A stretch of DNA of 64,000 nt, from positions 44,338,314 to 44,402,313 of the forward strand of contig CM023536.1 in assembly GCA_013350335.1 (NCBI GenBank). Direction: 5' to 3'. Positions 34,322 to 45,052 of this stretch are shown piece by piece. The DNA is from Chimonanthus salicifolius. Its lineage: Eukaryota > Streptophyta > Magnoliopsida > Laurales > Calycanthaceae. Numbering within the stretch: the first letter of the stretch is position 1; each line of letters opens with the position of its first letter. The notes below the pieces were generated by a model. The model did not search any database, was not told the DNA's origin, and was given only the letters and a program-made list of their open reading frames with translations. Position numbers and translations under genes: made by a program.

Positions 34322-35204
34322 TGTTAACGTTTATTAGCGGAATAAAACAATCTAACAGAAATAAATCAAACACAGCACAACAAGAACACAATATTTTACA
34401 TAGTTCGGCCCCACCTAGCCTACGTCCACGAAGCGACATAAATCTTCACTATGAGAGAAAGAATACAAGTACAAAATTAACTCCCCCGAGTTAGAGCCCA
34501 AACCCAAAGTCCCTAGCCCTTTGTACACCCATCTCATCTTACCACTCTCATACCCAGGAGAATATATCTCCTGTCTCGCTCTCCTGCATGCATCTTCGAA
34601 GGCTTTCTCCGTCGACACCATGAAGACACCTATGCACACCTCTAGCATGAATGTGCTTCCGTGTATACCTCCATGTCTGCGGCCATTAGAGGCCCAGGGC
34701 CAAAGGTCGTCCTCTTTGATACCCTCTGTGTGTCTCCTTCGAATTCAATGCTGGTGGTGTATTCTCACACACCACACCTTCGGTGGATACATGTATTTAT
34801 AGGCTTGTGCATTGACCCTTTCTTGTCGTGTAACTCCTACACGCCTAAAATAAAATACCCTCAAATCACGCTTGTAACACCTAGGACGAACTTTGAAGAT
34901 ATCATGTACAGCTCACACACAATGCCAAAGTTTCCTCCATCATAGGTACAGTCCTTGATTTACGAGATCTCCATTATCAAGCTGAAGCCAACTTTGGCAT
35001 ATGGGTTGTAATAGATAAAAGTCAAGATGGCATCTCTACAATCCTATATAGATACAGTCCATGGACACTCTATCCAAATATTTCTTAGATGCACCCAATG
35101 AGGCAACTTACCTAGTTGTATTAGTATACACCGTTTCTATCTCAGCCAAATGGATATGACCCATGAAGCATGGGCCCATTCATGAATCGAGCCATATCTT
35201 AACA
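34322..35204 (-). repeat. LTR-b (shared central LTR)
   Basis: In plus orientation it starts TGTTAACGTTTATTAGCGG and ends GAGCCATATCTTAACA. It is flanked on the left by a primer site (minus strand) and on the right by the purine tract complement ATCTCCACCTTGACGAG. Having both flanks as interiors is what identifies it as the shared LTR of a tandem pair. It is more diverged from a and c than they are from each other. Confidence 0.75.
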
Positions 35205-35868
35205 ATCTCCACCTTGACGAGAATTCACCAACCCTTCGGAGATGAGTGTGACATCATGTCATGTATTGTACCTCTTTGCACTGGCCGCTTTGGCCTAGCT
35301 CCACCTGCAGCTGAAGTTTTAGCCTTCTCCTTCAGTCGCTAACGCCCTGCAGTAGTTCCTGTTGCAATATTTGCAGTAGTTCATTCCTTCTCCTCTGTTC
35401 TGAGCAGATCTGCTGCAGTTCTGGCTGTTTTCTCTAGCCACTAGCAGCTCCTCTCCACGTCGGCTTGAAACCATGCTGGTCTGCTCCATGCTGATCCACA
35501 AGTGGACCAAATCTGGTTCACTGCTTCCTCTCTCTGTACCTAAAATCGCAGTAGAGCAGCCAAGCTCTATTTTGAAGTTTCCCGACAGACTTGCCTTAAC
35601 GCAGGATGTGTTCTTTCTTATCCTGCCTGCCCGATCTCCTCTTTGCTCAGATTAGCTTGCACGATCAACCCACTGTCGAGCGTTCCCTTTTATAGGCAAC
35701 AACCAGCCACACCTTTAGAACAATGACCTCCACCTGCTTCTAGCCAGGCTGTAGATTTGATCGCCACAAATTTGTATTCTTATTCTCTCAACCAACTCTC
35801 ACCATTCCCATTGTTGTATTCCGTTCACCTTTTAATCCTGGATCTCAACCTCAGCTACTGATACCACT
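35205..35868 (-). other. Short non-coding interior between LTR-b and LTR-c
   Basis: 664 bp with no coding support. The primer site GTGGTATCAGTAG (minus strand) is at 35855-35867. The CACTGGCCGCTTTGGCC landmark near 35279 matches 32528 and 39459. Confidence 0.65.
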
Positions 35869-36423
35869 TGTTAGTGTTTATTAGCAGAATAAAACAATTG
35901 AACGGGAAATAAAAACAAACCAACACAAGAGATTTAAAGTGGTTAGACTCACCTGGCCTACGTCCACTGAGCGATAAACGTCACTATGAGATAAACGAGA
36001 AACAAAAGTGCAAATACAACATGAGACTCCCTTGAGTCTAGAGCCCAAACTCGAAGTACCGAGCCCCTTGTACACCCATGTATACAACACACCGACGTCA
36101 CCTCTTAGTTGATGTTTATATCTCTCTCATACCCAGAAAAGTGAACCCAACTATTGTCTCGTTCTTCTCTCCTCTTCCTACGTTCTACGACTACATCCCG
36201 ACGTGCTTTATGAATGCGAGGCTGCGTCTCCTTTATGATGTCAATGTCTGTGGACATCCTCCACTGTTGTATGCAGACACCTCCACCGTTGAGAGCAAAT
36301 CTCTGCGGCCATCCAATGCACTCCATGTATTGGCTTCCATCATGGCCTAGGAAGGCACTCGGCCAAAGACCGTCCACTTTATTTCAGATCTTGGATATGA
36401 TGGAATTGAGCCACTGCTTAACA
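35869..36423 (-). repeat. LTR-c
   Basis: In plus orientation it starts TGTTAGTGTTTATTAGC and ends CACTGCTTAACA. It carries the CGTCCACTGAGCGATAAACG and GAGACTCCCTTGAGTCTAG landmarks. It has an internal deletion relative to LTR-a near 36382. Confidence 0.75.
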
Positions 36424-37989
36424 TAGCCAAGATTTTATACAGTCCAGAAATTTTATTTGAATTAATTTGAAGTTGTGAGCTTTGTTAGAGTTTTTATTGA
36501 GTCGAGGATTTGGTTCTTAAATTAATTTGTGATTGTGTTAGAATTAATTTTCTTTTGAGTGTTGGTTAGATTTTGCATGGTGAATTTATTTGTTCATATC
36601 TTGCTTTTCTCAATTACTTAATTGAATTTAATTTCACATCCAAATTGACTTTAAGAAGTTTCAATGTTTGGCAAATCGAATTAATGCTGGATTTAAATTC
36701 CATGCATGCTTTTGATTTGTTCATAACATTCGGAATAATAATTCCACTCTTTTTCCCTCCATTGAATACGTAATTTCATTGGTGAGTTTGATTCCGCCAA
36801 ATTATCTGAATTGAAATTAGTGTCATCTTTCATTTTATTGAGAATGATTGAGAGAATTTGAGAGAGGGTTCTTTGGGGTTTCAAATCTTGAAATCCTTTG
36901 ATCCAGCTTAAAATCCCAAGCCAACAATTTATTTTACTATGATGGCATAAGTAGGAATTAAAACCGATCTTACCCGTCATCAGTTGGTATCAAAGTCGGA
37001 AAAGCAAAAAATCTCCATCTTCATCAGATGGTCATCGAAGCTTGAATGCTACACAAACCTGTGAATAGAGCATCACTAACTCAATTGTGCAATGAATACT
37101 ATCGGAAAACAATATCTTCTACTTTTGAGACATGATTCAATGGAAAGAACACAAATCGCAGACCTCAAAATAAACATTAAGGAATTTGAAGCAGAAAATT
37201 GTAGACTGCTAAATAAGATAGTTGTAGACTTCACGAGATGACTTGAGGAGACCTATGCAACGAGACAAATTGAGGAAAATATCTAAGAAATTTAGATCTT
37301 TTTCTTTAAAAAGAAAAGAAGTAGTAGAAGTTGGTTTCTCATCAGACAAAAAGAGTAAACAACGGTTTGGGTACCTCAACTTCATTCTCATTTTTCTTTG
37401 AAAGACATGTAGACCATTAGCTTATTATTGAGTGGTCTAAACCTCCATAGTTTGATGAAGAACCAGCTTAAGCGATGAAATTTTGATATCTTTGGCAGAA
37501 GAGGGACAACTGGATAATTTGATGCCTATATATGATGATTATGGAGACACTAACGACTATGATGATGTGTTTTCATTATTAGAACTAGAGACATCATTTG
37601 ATGGGCAGTTGGAGATTCTGAATACAAAAAAACACAACAATCAAAGATGATACTTTGGTGGAAAGTGAGCAGATAGTTCAATCAACTCAGCCAGAAGAAA
37701 ATGTGTTGGTCGAAGAGGAGAGCCTAGAAGAGATTCAACTTCTAGAAGTTCAACACTTTTAAGTCAATTTTTCTTCAAGAGAAGTGATAGTGGACAATCA
37801 AATTGCGTCTACAACAGTAGAAAATGAATTTTATGTCTTATTTTAATTATAAAGTAATATATATTAAAGAAAAAGAAATAATGAGTGCTAGTTTTTAACA
37901 GTGCTATATATAAGTGCTGGTAAAACTAGAGTTGTATCGACCCTCATCTGGCACTGCTAGAATGAGAGAAACACTTGTATCTTCAACCA
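36424..37989 (+). mobile_element. LTR element remnant with primer site at 36984
   Basis: TTGGTATCAAAGTCGGAAAAG at 36983-37003 has the initiator-Met primer form, with the preceding bases ...CCCGTCA as a plausible LTR end. Downstream, plus-strand text such as RDLKINIKEFEAEN-like and EEGQLDNLMPIYDDYGDTN (37495-37560) reads as decayed gag/leader protein with many breaks. The left LTR boundary is not identifiable, and no pol is seen. Confidence 0.4.
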
Positions 37990-38430
37990 TCAATACAACA
38001 TTCCTAGCAGAATATGTGCTTCCATTTGTGGGGATATCAGGTCAAGATTGATGTTTATTCTCTCGAATGAAGATCTTTTGAAGGTGAGCACCAGCTTCTC
38101 TGCTTCGTGGAATCTCCCCTTTGTTACTCTTGTCCCTCCAAAGCCCCTGATCCCACCTCCACAGTTCATCCTGTTCCCGTCACGAACTGCCAGTTGTTGC
38201 ACTGCTCAGTAATTGGGAATGACACCTTTCTTGCTACTATCTTCCTGGGTGCCAATGACAAAGTGCTTGGAATGAGGCTTCATCTCATCAACAACCTGTT
38301 GGATTTGTATGGCATCATGTTTGGCATCCAGTTGTGTCTTCAGGCCCTGTTGCGAGAAGCAGTCATCTCACTCAGATTTTGTTTAATAATATTGAAGCTA
38401 TTAGAAATTGGAGAAGGCCTCTACTAATAG
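37990..38430 (-). pseudogene. gag-like N-terminal fragment, minus strand
   Basis: One minus-strand frame runs almost uninterrupted: RQGLKTQLDAKHDAIQIQ, VVDEMKPHSKHFVIGTQ, a stop, then AVQQLAVRDGNRMNCGG and GRFHEAEKLVLTFK. The pattern of a short charged helical leader followed by a variable linker resembles the N-terminus of Ty3/gypsy gag polyproteins. No nucleocapsid or protease motif is present to confirm it, so the assignment is tentative. Confidence 0.35.
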
Positions 38431-38539
38431 GCGAACCTCTACTCATCATACTACAATCTGTAATCTTCTGGTTCAGTGACCTGTTATTGTAATGCCTTGC
38501 ACTTGCGTGGGTGAGGTGCAAAAGAGAGTTTGGCCATAG

Positions 38540-38650
38540 AGAGTTTGAACTAGAGAGTACGTACAAAGTCCCACATTGCCTAGAACAAGGAGTAAAGAGG
38601 AGGATATAAGCTAACACTCTCCTCCCTTCTAGCACAACGCATTTTGAGCT
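38540..38650 (+). promoter_or_regulatory. LTR-type promoter motif
   Basis: AAAGTCCCACATTGCCTAG followed 20-30 bases later by GAGGATATAAGC. The TCCCACAT...TATAAG arrangement is a recurring promoter-region motif of plant LTR elements. Which element it belongs to cannot be fixed here. Confidence 0.4.
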
Positions 38651-38929
38651 TAAGTGTGACACTTATGCCCAATGCAAAGCTGTGAGGGTGTATAGGCCCC
38701 AAAGCAGACAATATTGTGCTAGCAGGACGGGTCATCACATTCAGCTTAATTGTTTCGCTTTGTCCCCCATTTTTTGCTAGACCAATATCTGGGGCACTTC
38801 AATGATGTATTTGCCGGCAATGAAGGGAACAATCTTAGGAGTAGAGTGTTGGCTTCGGATACTCCTTGTCTTAGTTTTGCTGGTTTTTCCTTTTTGGGAT
38901 TTAATCCCCAATACATAAATAAACCAATA

Positions 38930-39760
38930 GAATAGACAAAAGCACAGCACACAAAACACGAGATTTACATGATTCGGCCCAACTCTGGCCTACGTCCACA
39001 AAGTGACGAATAACTTCACTGTATGAGAGAAAAAAAAACAATACATATACAATCAATGACTCTTTGAGTTTAACTCTCAAACCCAATACCCGAGTCCCAT
39101 GTACACCCATCTCTCTCTCTCACCACTCAAAGGTTTCCTTTGAGACACCATGCAAACACACACCCATGCATACCTCTATCATACGTGTGCCTCCATGCAC
39201 ACTGCCATAGAGGCCCATGACCAAAAGGTTGTCTTAGTTGTCCCTCTCTCAATGTCCTCTTTTGGATTCGATGTTACTTCACAACGCTGCCCCAGTCCTT
39301 ATATATATATTCCTCTACAATCGGTGGCGTGTCCCTAATAGAGTCCCACTCACTGTATATAGTTCAATCCAAACTATTCTTTTGTATTTCAGTTGTGGTG
39401 TCGGATCTTAATTCAATAATCCCTCCACTCCATTTGTAACTCTGCACCTCCGTGCACACTGGCCGCTCATGGCTTTGGTCCACCTACAATTGCAACTTTG
39501 CATCTCTATGTGAGATGTGCGAATCACCATGCTCTGGGATGCTCCACCTGTCTTCTCTAATTAGAAGAGTTGGCCAATCCTAAGCCTCGCTTGAACTTGA
39601 CGCTAGTCACTAGCTTTGTCGGACCCGCCTCATTTTTCTCTATGTGATTCTTCGTCCCCTTCGTTTTTCCATCTTCGCTAGCACCATGGATCCCGAACGG
39701 AACACCACAACCTACAAAAGAAACTTTGTTTTTCAAGCCCATACCTGTCTATTGACATTT
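38930..39760 (-). mobile_element. LTR-d and adjoining interior (fragment)
   Basis: 38930-39420 shares with LTR-a/b/c the order CACGAGATTTACATGATTCGGCC, CTGGCCTACGTCCAC, TTCACT(G)TATGAGAGA and CCCGAGTCCCATGTACACCC. The following part has the interior landmark CACACTGGCCGCTCATGG (39456) and CTCTGGGATGCTCCACC. The terminal TGTTA and the primer site are not recognisable, so it is truncated at the left. It is non-coding. Confidence 0.55.
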
Positions 39761-41526
39761 TGTTTCTTTTCTTATTTCTTCCTACTTCCAGACTAGTAGT
39801 TCTCGACTACCTATGATTTACTGTACTCCCTACTAATCTGTATAGATTTCTTTCATTCTTTCCCTTTGTTGTGATTTTAAATTAATTCGCAAGCGTACAA
39901 GCCAGTTTATAGTATAGAGTATGAGTGCGAGGTCGTACCCAAGGGAAACCGACAAAATATATATATGAAATAGAAAATGGCACTATTAAAATAATGTGAT
40001 TTAAGAAAATAAGTTTCTAAATATATAGTTATAATCTTAATTTAGATCAATAATTAATTTATTACCTAGTTTTGGTAGTTAACATTAAATTTTGATTAAA
40101 ATAATGGAGTAAATTTAAATGACCTAAATTTAATTTAAAATGTAGATTTTAAGAGACAAATAAAATGTTTCTAACTTAGTTAAATTGTTTTGATGATTTT
40201 TAAGAAAGAATAAAATAAATCAATAAATGAATAATTTGTTTACATATTTTACAATGGAATCGGGTCAAATATCGAAGTGGCATGTTATCCTATTTAAAAA
40301 CAAAATCGTGGCCTAGACTATGAAATATTCTAGAGTTATAAAATATAATTCAAATTTATTTCCTATTAAAATTCTAATTAGAATATTTATGTCATCCATT
40401 AAATCAGATTTTTTTTAATTCAAGCCTTAGGCTTGAGCGGGATTTAAACTTGCGTTTCTCAAATCTGAAACAACTGTTCTTAATAAGAACCTTAGACTAG
40501 AAAAACGGTCAAGCCCCACTGATCTTAACAGGGGTTCCACTTTCCTTGAAAAAATTCTAAAATTAATTTCTTACATAATGTTCATAAAAAGAATTAAAAT
40601 AAAATAACAAACCATCATTATTAAATATTTTAATAACTGGGAACACTATAAATCTAAACAACTGCCATGAATTTTTATTTAACAATTTGGAAATGAAATA
40701 CAATCCTTTGGACTTTACAAAAAAAAATAATAATAACTTAAAAGAAATTTAATATTTTTCTCTGTCTTTGGTCGTCCAACTTCAGTCCTTTCGATGTCTT
40801 GCCCGGTTCAACCTTCAATGGACCCAAAGCCATCAATTTATAGGAGTGAGAAGAGATAAGATAAGGGACCCTTTAAATTCAACCGAGATAAGGGATCCAT
40901 TCAAATTCAAAATTTCTCTCTGTGGAGATCGGCTAACTCCTTCATCTCCTTATCTCTATTCCTCTTTATCCCTCTCTTTCTTATCTTTCTTTTTTTTATC
41001 TCTTTTTCAGTTCAAACTCTTTTATTTTTATCCCTGTTTTTTATTCAAATCCACTATCTTTTATCCAAATCCATTGTCTTTTTCAAACGCCGAATTTTGC
41101 AGATAAGGCACCATCCTTCAAACGAAATTCACTGGTCCCACTTGAGCTTTTGGACTTTGATTCCATACTTGGACTTTTATTTGGCCCGGAATACTGGTGG
41201 ACTTTGGCTCATTGGTTTCCAATTGCAGACTTTGTCTTCAGGACTTCAAATTCGAACAGTGGGTCCATTTGTGTGTTTATAAATTTCTACCACCTTTACA
41301 ATGTAACACCGTCTAAAAAAATATTATTATAATTCAAACTCTCATATCCGGATCTGAATTATAATAATTTACAATAATTCTAAATCAAATTAGGTGGTAA
41401 AAATTATAAACTTTTCAAAAATAGGACTATGACCCACTTTTCTCCATTTTAATTCCTTTTTCTTTTATTCTCAGAAATACACTGCAAAACTTGAAAACTC
41501 TATTAAACACATCTAATATTCACAAA
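39761..41526. other. Unclassified repeat-like spacer
   Basis: AATTCGCAAGCGTACAAGCC...GGTCGTACCCAAGGG near 39884-39950 resembles a motif commonly found beside plant Ty3/gypsy LTRs. A CT-rich block is at 40960-41090. No protein domain or clear boundary was found. Confidence 0.4.
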
Positions 41527-43618
41527 TCAAAGGCTAACTAAACCAAAATTAAAGGGTAAAAATGATAATTTCCAGTGCTCAACACCCTTCATGACAACCA
41601 TAGCTCCTTTAGCAACTGTAAGAGCCTCATTTTTTGCTTTGAAGGTAAGCCCAACAGTATCAAGTGTCTCCAAGGAAATTAAATTTTTTCTTAAGTCAGG
41701 AACATGCCGCACAATCTTCAACGTTCTCACCATGTCATCGAATATCTTGATTTTCACTGTCCCAACTCCAATGGTTTTGCAACTTTCACCATTGCCCACA
41801 TGGACAAATCCTCAATCACAGGGTTTGTATGTGTCAAACGACTCTCTACGTGGACACATATGGTAAGAACACTCAGAATCTAGAATCTATCTATCAGTCG
41901 GATTATTGATGAGGCACATCCATTACAATAATTGCCGCGTTTTTTCTTTTTTTAATTTCAAGTTGCTATTTTTGTGTTTTAGTAAGGGTAGTTTTGTCAC
42001 GTTGTGTTTTATTTTATTTTAGTAAGTTGAAACTTTATAAAAACCTTGGAGGTTTCTTTGAGGCACTACATATGATTGAATAAGATTTGGAATTTTTGAG
42101 CAAAGCTTGTGCCGTGTTTGTTGGTGAGAAACCAAGGACGAGAAGCCTTCATATTTTTCCAGGTGCGATTAATCTTCTATTTTCTTCTTCTCTCTTCTAT
42201 TATTCTTCTTTGCTTATTTTCCCTTTACCCTGCTGTAACCACCAGCCAGAACCCTTTCCCTTGTTTCCACCTCTACCTTTAACCCTACCCACAACCTTCA
42301 TCCGCCCTACAAACCCTATCTGACCTTTCGCCAGGCCTTCTACATCCTTCTTGGGTTTCGCCCCTCTCTAAATCCTCTTCCACAACCTTCGTCCCTCTCA
42401 AACTGTCCCTTCTTGCTGTCCTAAAGCCTCTTTAGACCCTTCCTATCTCCAGATACAGCCTAAACTTCCCACCATACAATTGTCCTCAAACCTTTGGACC
42501 ATGCTCAAGCCTCATATAGTCATTACTACCTGTCCTAACCTCCATACAGTCCTAAACTACAACTGTCCTGTTTTCCTTAGCTGTTTTTAACCCTCCCTTA
42601 CATTTGTCCTTTGTTTCCAGTCCTTATCTTAGCCTTTCCAACCTGTTTTTCCCTTTTTTCTTATTGTTGTCCCATAAAACCAGTCCTTTTTTAAACCTCA
42701 TTAACCCCTCATACTGCTGTTATAGCTAGATTTTTCATAAGCTTGAAGCCTAATAGCCAGATTTAACCTTATTTGATGTTGGTTCTATGTGTTTGTGAGG
42801 TTTGTTAAGCCCTGTGTTCTAAAAGGTCTTTTATTTCGAGCTATAAGTTGATTTGAATCGTGTTATAATTGTTTACATTTAATTCCTAAAATTTCATGAT
42901 TATTTGTGATAGATTTTACTACTCTGAATTGCAGTTATTAATTTAATTTTAATTTCAGCCCGTACTTTTGCTTCATCTTGATTTCTTGTCGCATCTCAAT
43001 TGCATTTAGGCATTTAGGGTTCTTTTTGTCTTGTCCTGCGTCAATTATCCGTACCTGTGGTGATTGATAGTGACACAATAGCACCTTCATCATTATATGT
43101 GCCACCCTATGTGACACTTGTTTGATCTGAACTTTACGATATAACCTTCAGACCACGCTTCTTTGGTTGCAATCTATCATCTTATGTCCTTTTTCGCAGT
43201 AGAAGCACTTAAGCTTTCCTCCATCTCTCCTTCTGAATTTTAACCTTGACCCCCTGAACTTGTCATGGTCTTGAGGTTTTCTACCTTTGCTTCTCCCCCT
43301 ACTCTCTGTAATGAGAGCCTGTGTCTGAGACGAACCTGAGGACTTTCTTTTTGTTTCCTCTTCCACGAAACTGCTCGTCACTGAGCTCATAGTGACAACA
43401 CCCTCTGGCACTGAATTGCTAAGTGACACCACCAAGGTCTCCTGAGTGTTAGGTAGAGAACTAAGAAGTAGTAAAGCCTGCAACTCACCACCTAACACTA
43501 TCTTCATGGAGGAGAGTTGATTCACTATACTCTGCATCTCATTCAGATGTTCTGCAACTGAAGTATATTCATTGTATTTCAGATTCATCAACTTTCGAAA
43601 AAATAAAATCTTTATCAC
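41527..43618 (-). pseudogene. copia gag-protease, split by a solo LTR
   Basis: Minus strand. 43618-43148 encodes gag (FRKLMNLKYNEYTSVAEHLN, LLLSSLPNTQETLV) ending in a zinc knuckle CFYCEKGHKMIDC, one residue short of the usual CX2CX4H spacing. After the inserted LTR (41907-43043), the protease and pre-integrase region follow. In ILDSECSYHMCP the catalytic D-S-G is changed to D-S-E, and the preceding Trp codon is a stop. Then come MGNGESCKTIGVGTVKIK and VRHVPDLRKNLISLETLD, typical of the GAG_pre-integrase segment. Nothing of integrase or RT remains. The spacing and motifs fit the Tork/TAR side of copia. It is defective by stop, active-site change and insertion. Confidence 0.88.
41907..43043 (+). 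mobile_element. Solo gypsy LTR, 1137 bp, TSD ATTAT
   Basis: Starts TGATGAGGCACATCC and ends TTGTCTTGTCCTGCGTCA. ATTAT abuts both ends exactly (41902-41906 and 43044-43048). It is the plus-orientation counterpart of the LTRs at 53108-54317 and 59321-60556. They share TAAGGGTAGTTTTGTCA near the start, a GAAACCAAGGACGAGAAGCC leader, and the CCTAAATGCCTAAATGC... block (read in reverse complement) at the end. It interrupts the copia gag-protease reading between the zinc knuckle and the protease. Confidence 0.88.
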
Positions 43619-43733
43619 ACTCCTGTGGACGTAGGCAAGAGTTGGGCCAAACCACGTAAATTGTCGATTTTATTGTGCTTGTTTATATTCTGTTAATTTA
43701 GTGCGATTATTTGTGCTAATAATCCTAACATTC
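43619..43733 (+). repeat. copia-type LTR end fragment
   Basis: CCTGTGGACGTAGGCAAGAG, TTGGGCCAAACCACGTAAAT and the end AATAATCCTAACA are the plus-sense form of the LTR end seen inverted in LTR-a to LTR-e. It abuts the minus-strand gag at its truncated N-terminus, opposite in sense to that gag, so a rearrangement junction lies here. Confidence 0.6.
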
Positions 43734-44030
43734 CTGACCCATGATGTGGGCTCCACATTTTATGCTACTTTGGTCCTTAGCACGGGATGTGGGTTTTCTT
43801 ACTTATCTCCTACCTAGGTGCGGGCTTTTCCCCGGTTTCCCTAACCCGGGGTGTGGTTTTATGCTTTTCCTCCTTGCTCGAGGTGTGGGTGGCCCATCGT
43901 ATTTTGGTCCTTTTTTGTATCTGCATGGCCTCGACTTTGTGCTTTTCTCATGCATTTTAGGGCTTGTTTCTTCTTGTTTTTAGTGGAATAAATTCTTACC
44001 TTACATTAAAAAAAAAAAAAAACAAATCTA
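43734..44030 (+). repeat. Possible poly(A)-terminated retroposon 3-prime end
   Basis: Repeated (C/A)CGGGnTGTGGGTTTT-like words are followed by AATAAA near 43986 and a run of 14-15 A at 44009-44022. That is the look of a LINE-type or processed-transcript 3-prime end. No reverse transcriptase is present and the 5-prime limit is unclear. Confidence 0.35.
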
Positions 44031-45052
44031 GAGCAGATGGTATGCGCCGGTAAAACTAATGTAGAAGTTTCATACATGGTTGTACTTTTGAAAAGAAAGT
44101 CACAAGTGTCTTCCATACGGATGAGGGTAATTTGGTCCAAAGAAGGTTTGACTGGGTGTAAGATCCATTTTTTTTTTTTTTAAAGTACAATGATGTAAAA
44201 TCTATATTTTCGAGGTATTTTCGAACAAAAATCTCTTTATTTAATAAACAGAAAAGAACTAAATAAAATAAAATAAATAATTAAAATAGAGCTCTTTCTC
44301 AATTGATCATTTTATTTATTTTAAATCAAATGATAAAGTAATCAACATATTATTAATCTCTTTTAGCTACATAAAATTACTGTCCTTCCAATATCTTGCA
44401 TATTATTAAAATCAAAATTGAATTTAAAGAGCTCATAACAAAATTGGAAAGCAAAGCTGTCACAACGAGAGAATATTTTCCATTACGAAGATACATGTTG
44501 GACCTTTTATTAATTTACCTTTTGCATTATACCAGATTCTGCGATCCCATAATCGACAGGTACATTGAATTGGGACATTTAGAATGGTATTTATTTCATA
44601 TTCTCATTATTTTTAAAAGTATTTTCTTTGTTTAATAATATGAATATGAAATTAATTTCACCCCATGAACCCCAATTATTAGGTAAATATAGAAAGAACT
44701 GAATCCATAACTTCTAATCTAATTTTAAAATTTTAAATTAATTGAATTATTTTAATGTGCTTTGAAATTTTGAAGGACAAGTAAATGGCCCGCCAGATCT
44801 ACCAAACAAAAAATAATAACAGCTGCATTTTAAAATAATAAAAAATAATTTTCATCTTATTTAATTGTGGGCTTGGAATGAAGAAAGTGTCGGAAGATAG
44901 ACTCTGGGAAGAGAGAGAGGGACTGAGGGCGGCGTGAGCAGGGAGTGAGAGAGATCCTTGAGATATTTTTGAGAAAGATTGGAAGTAGCAGCGACCCAAA
45001 TCACAATTCCATCTAGAGGAAGACAAAGGCGAGACAAATCGCAGTTTCGTCT
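44031..45052. other. Upstream region of the CAT gene
   Basis: AT-rich spacer up to about 44870, then a GA-rich presumptive 5-prime leader (GGGAAGAGAGAGAGGGACTG near 44907). No upstream ORF with a recognisable product. AATAATAAAAAATAATT near 44835 is a weak TATA candidate only. Confidence 0.45.

Larger units (their letters stand above)
31792..36423 (-). mobile_element. Tandem non-autonomous LTR element (three LTRs, two interiors)
   Basis: Read on the minus strand the order is LTR-c (35869-36423), primer site, 664 bp interior, LTR-b (34322-35204), primer site, 1.9 kb interior, LTR-a (31792-32433). Each interior runs from a TGGTATCAG primer site to a purine tract next to the following LTR. LTR-b therefore serves both units. 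No gag or pol motif occurs in either interior. Shared interior words (GTGAACGGAATACAAC after the primer site; the CACTGGCCGCT block before the purine tract) show one family. Such arrays arise by unequal recombination between LTR elements. Confidence 0.75.
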
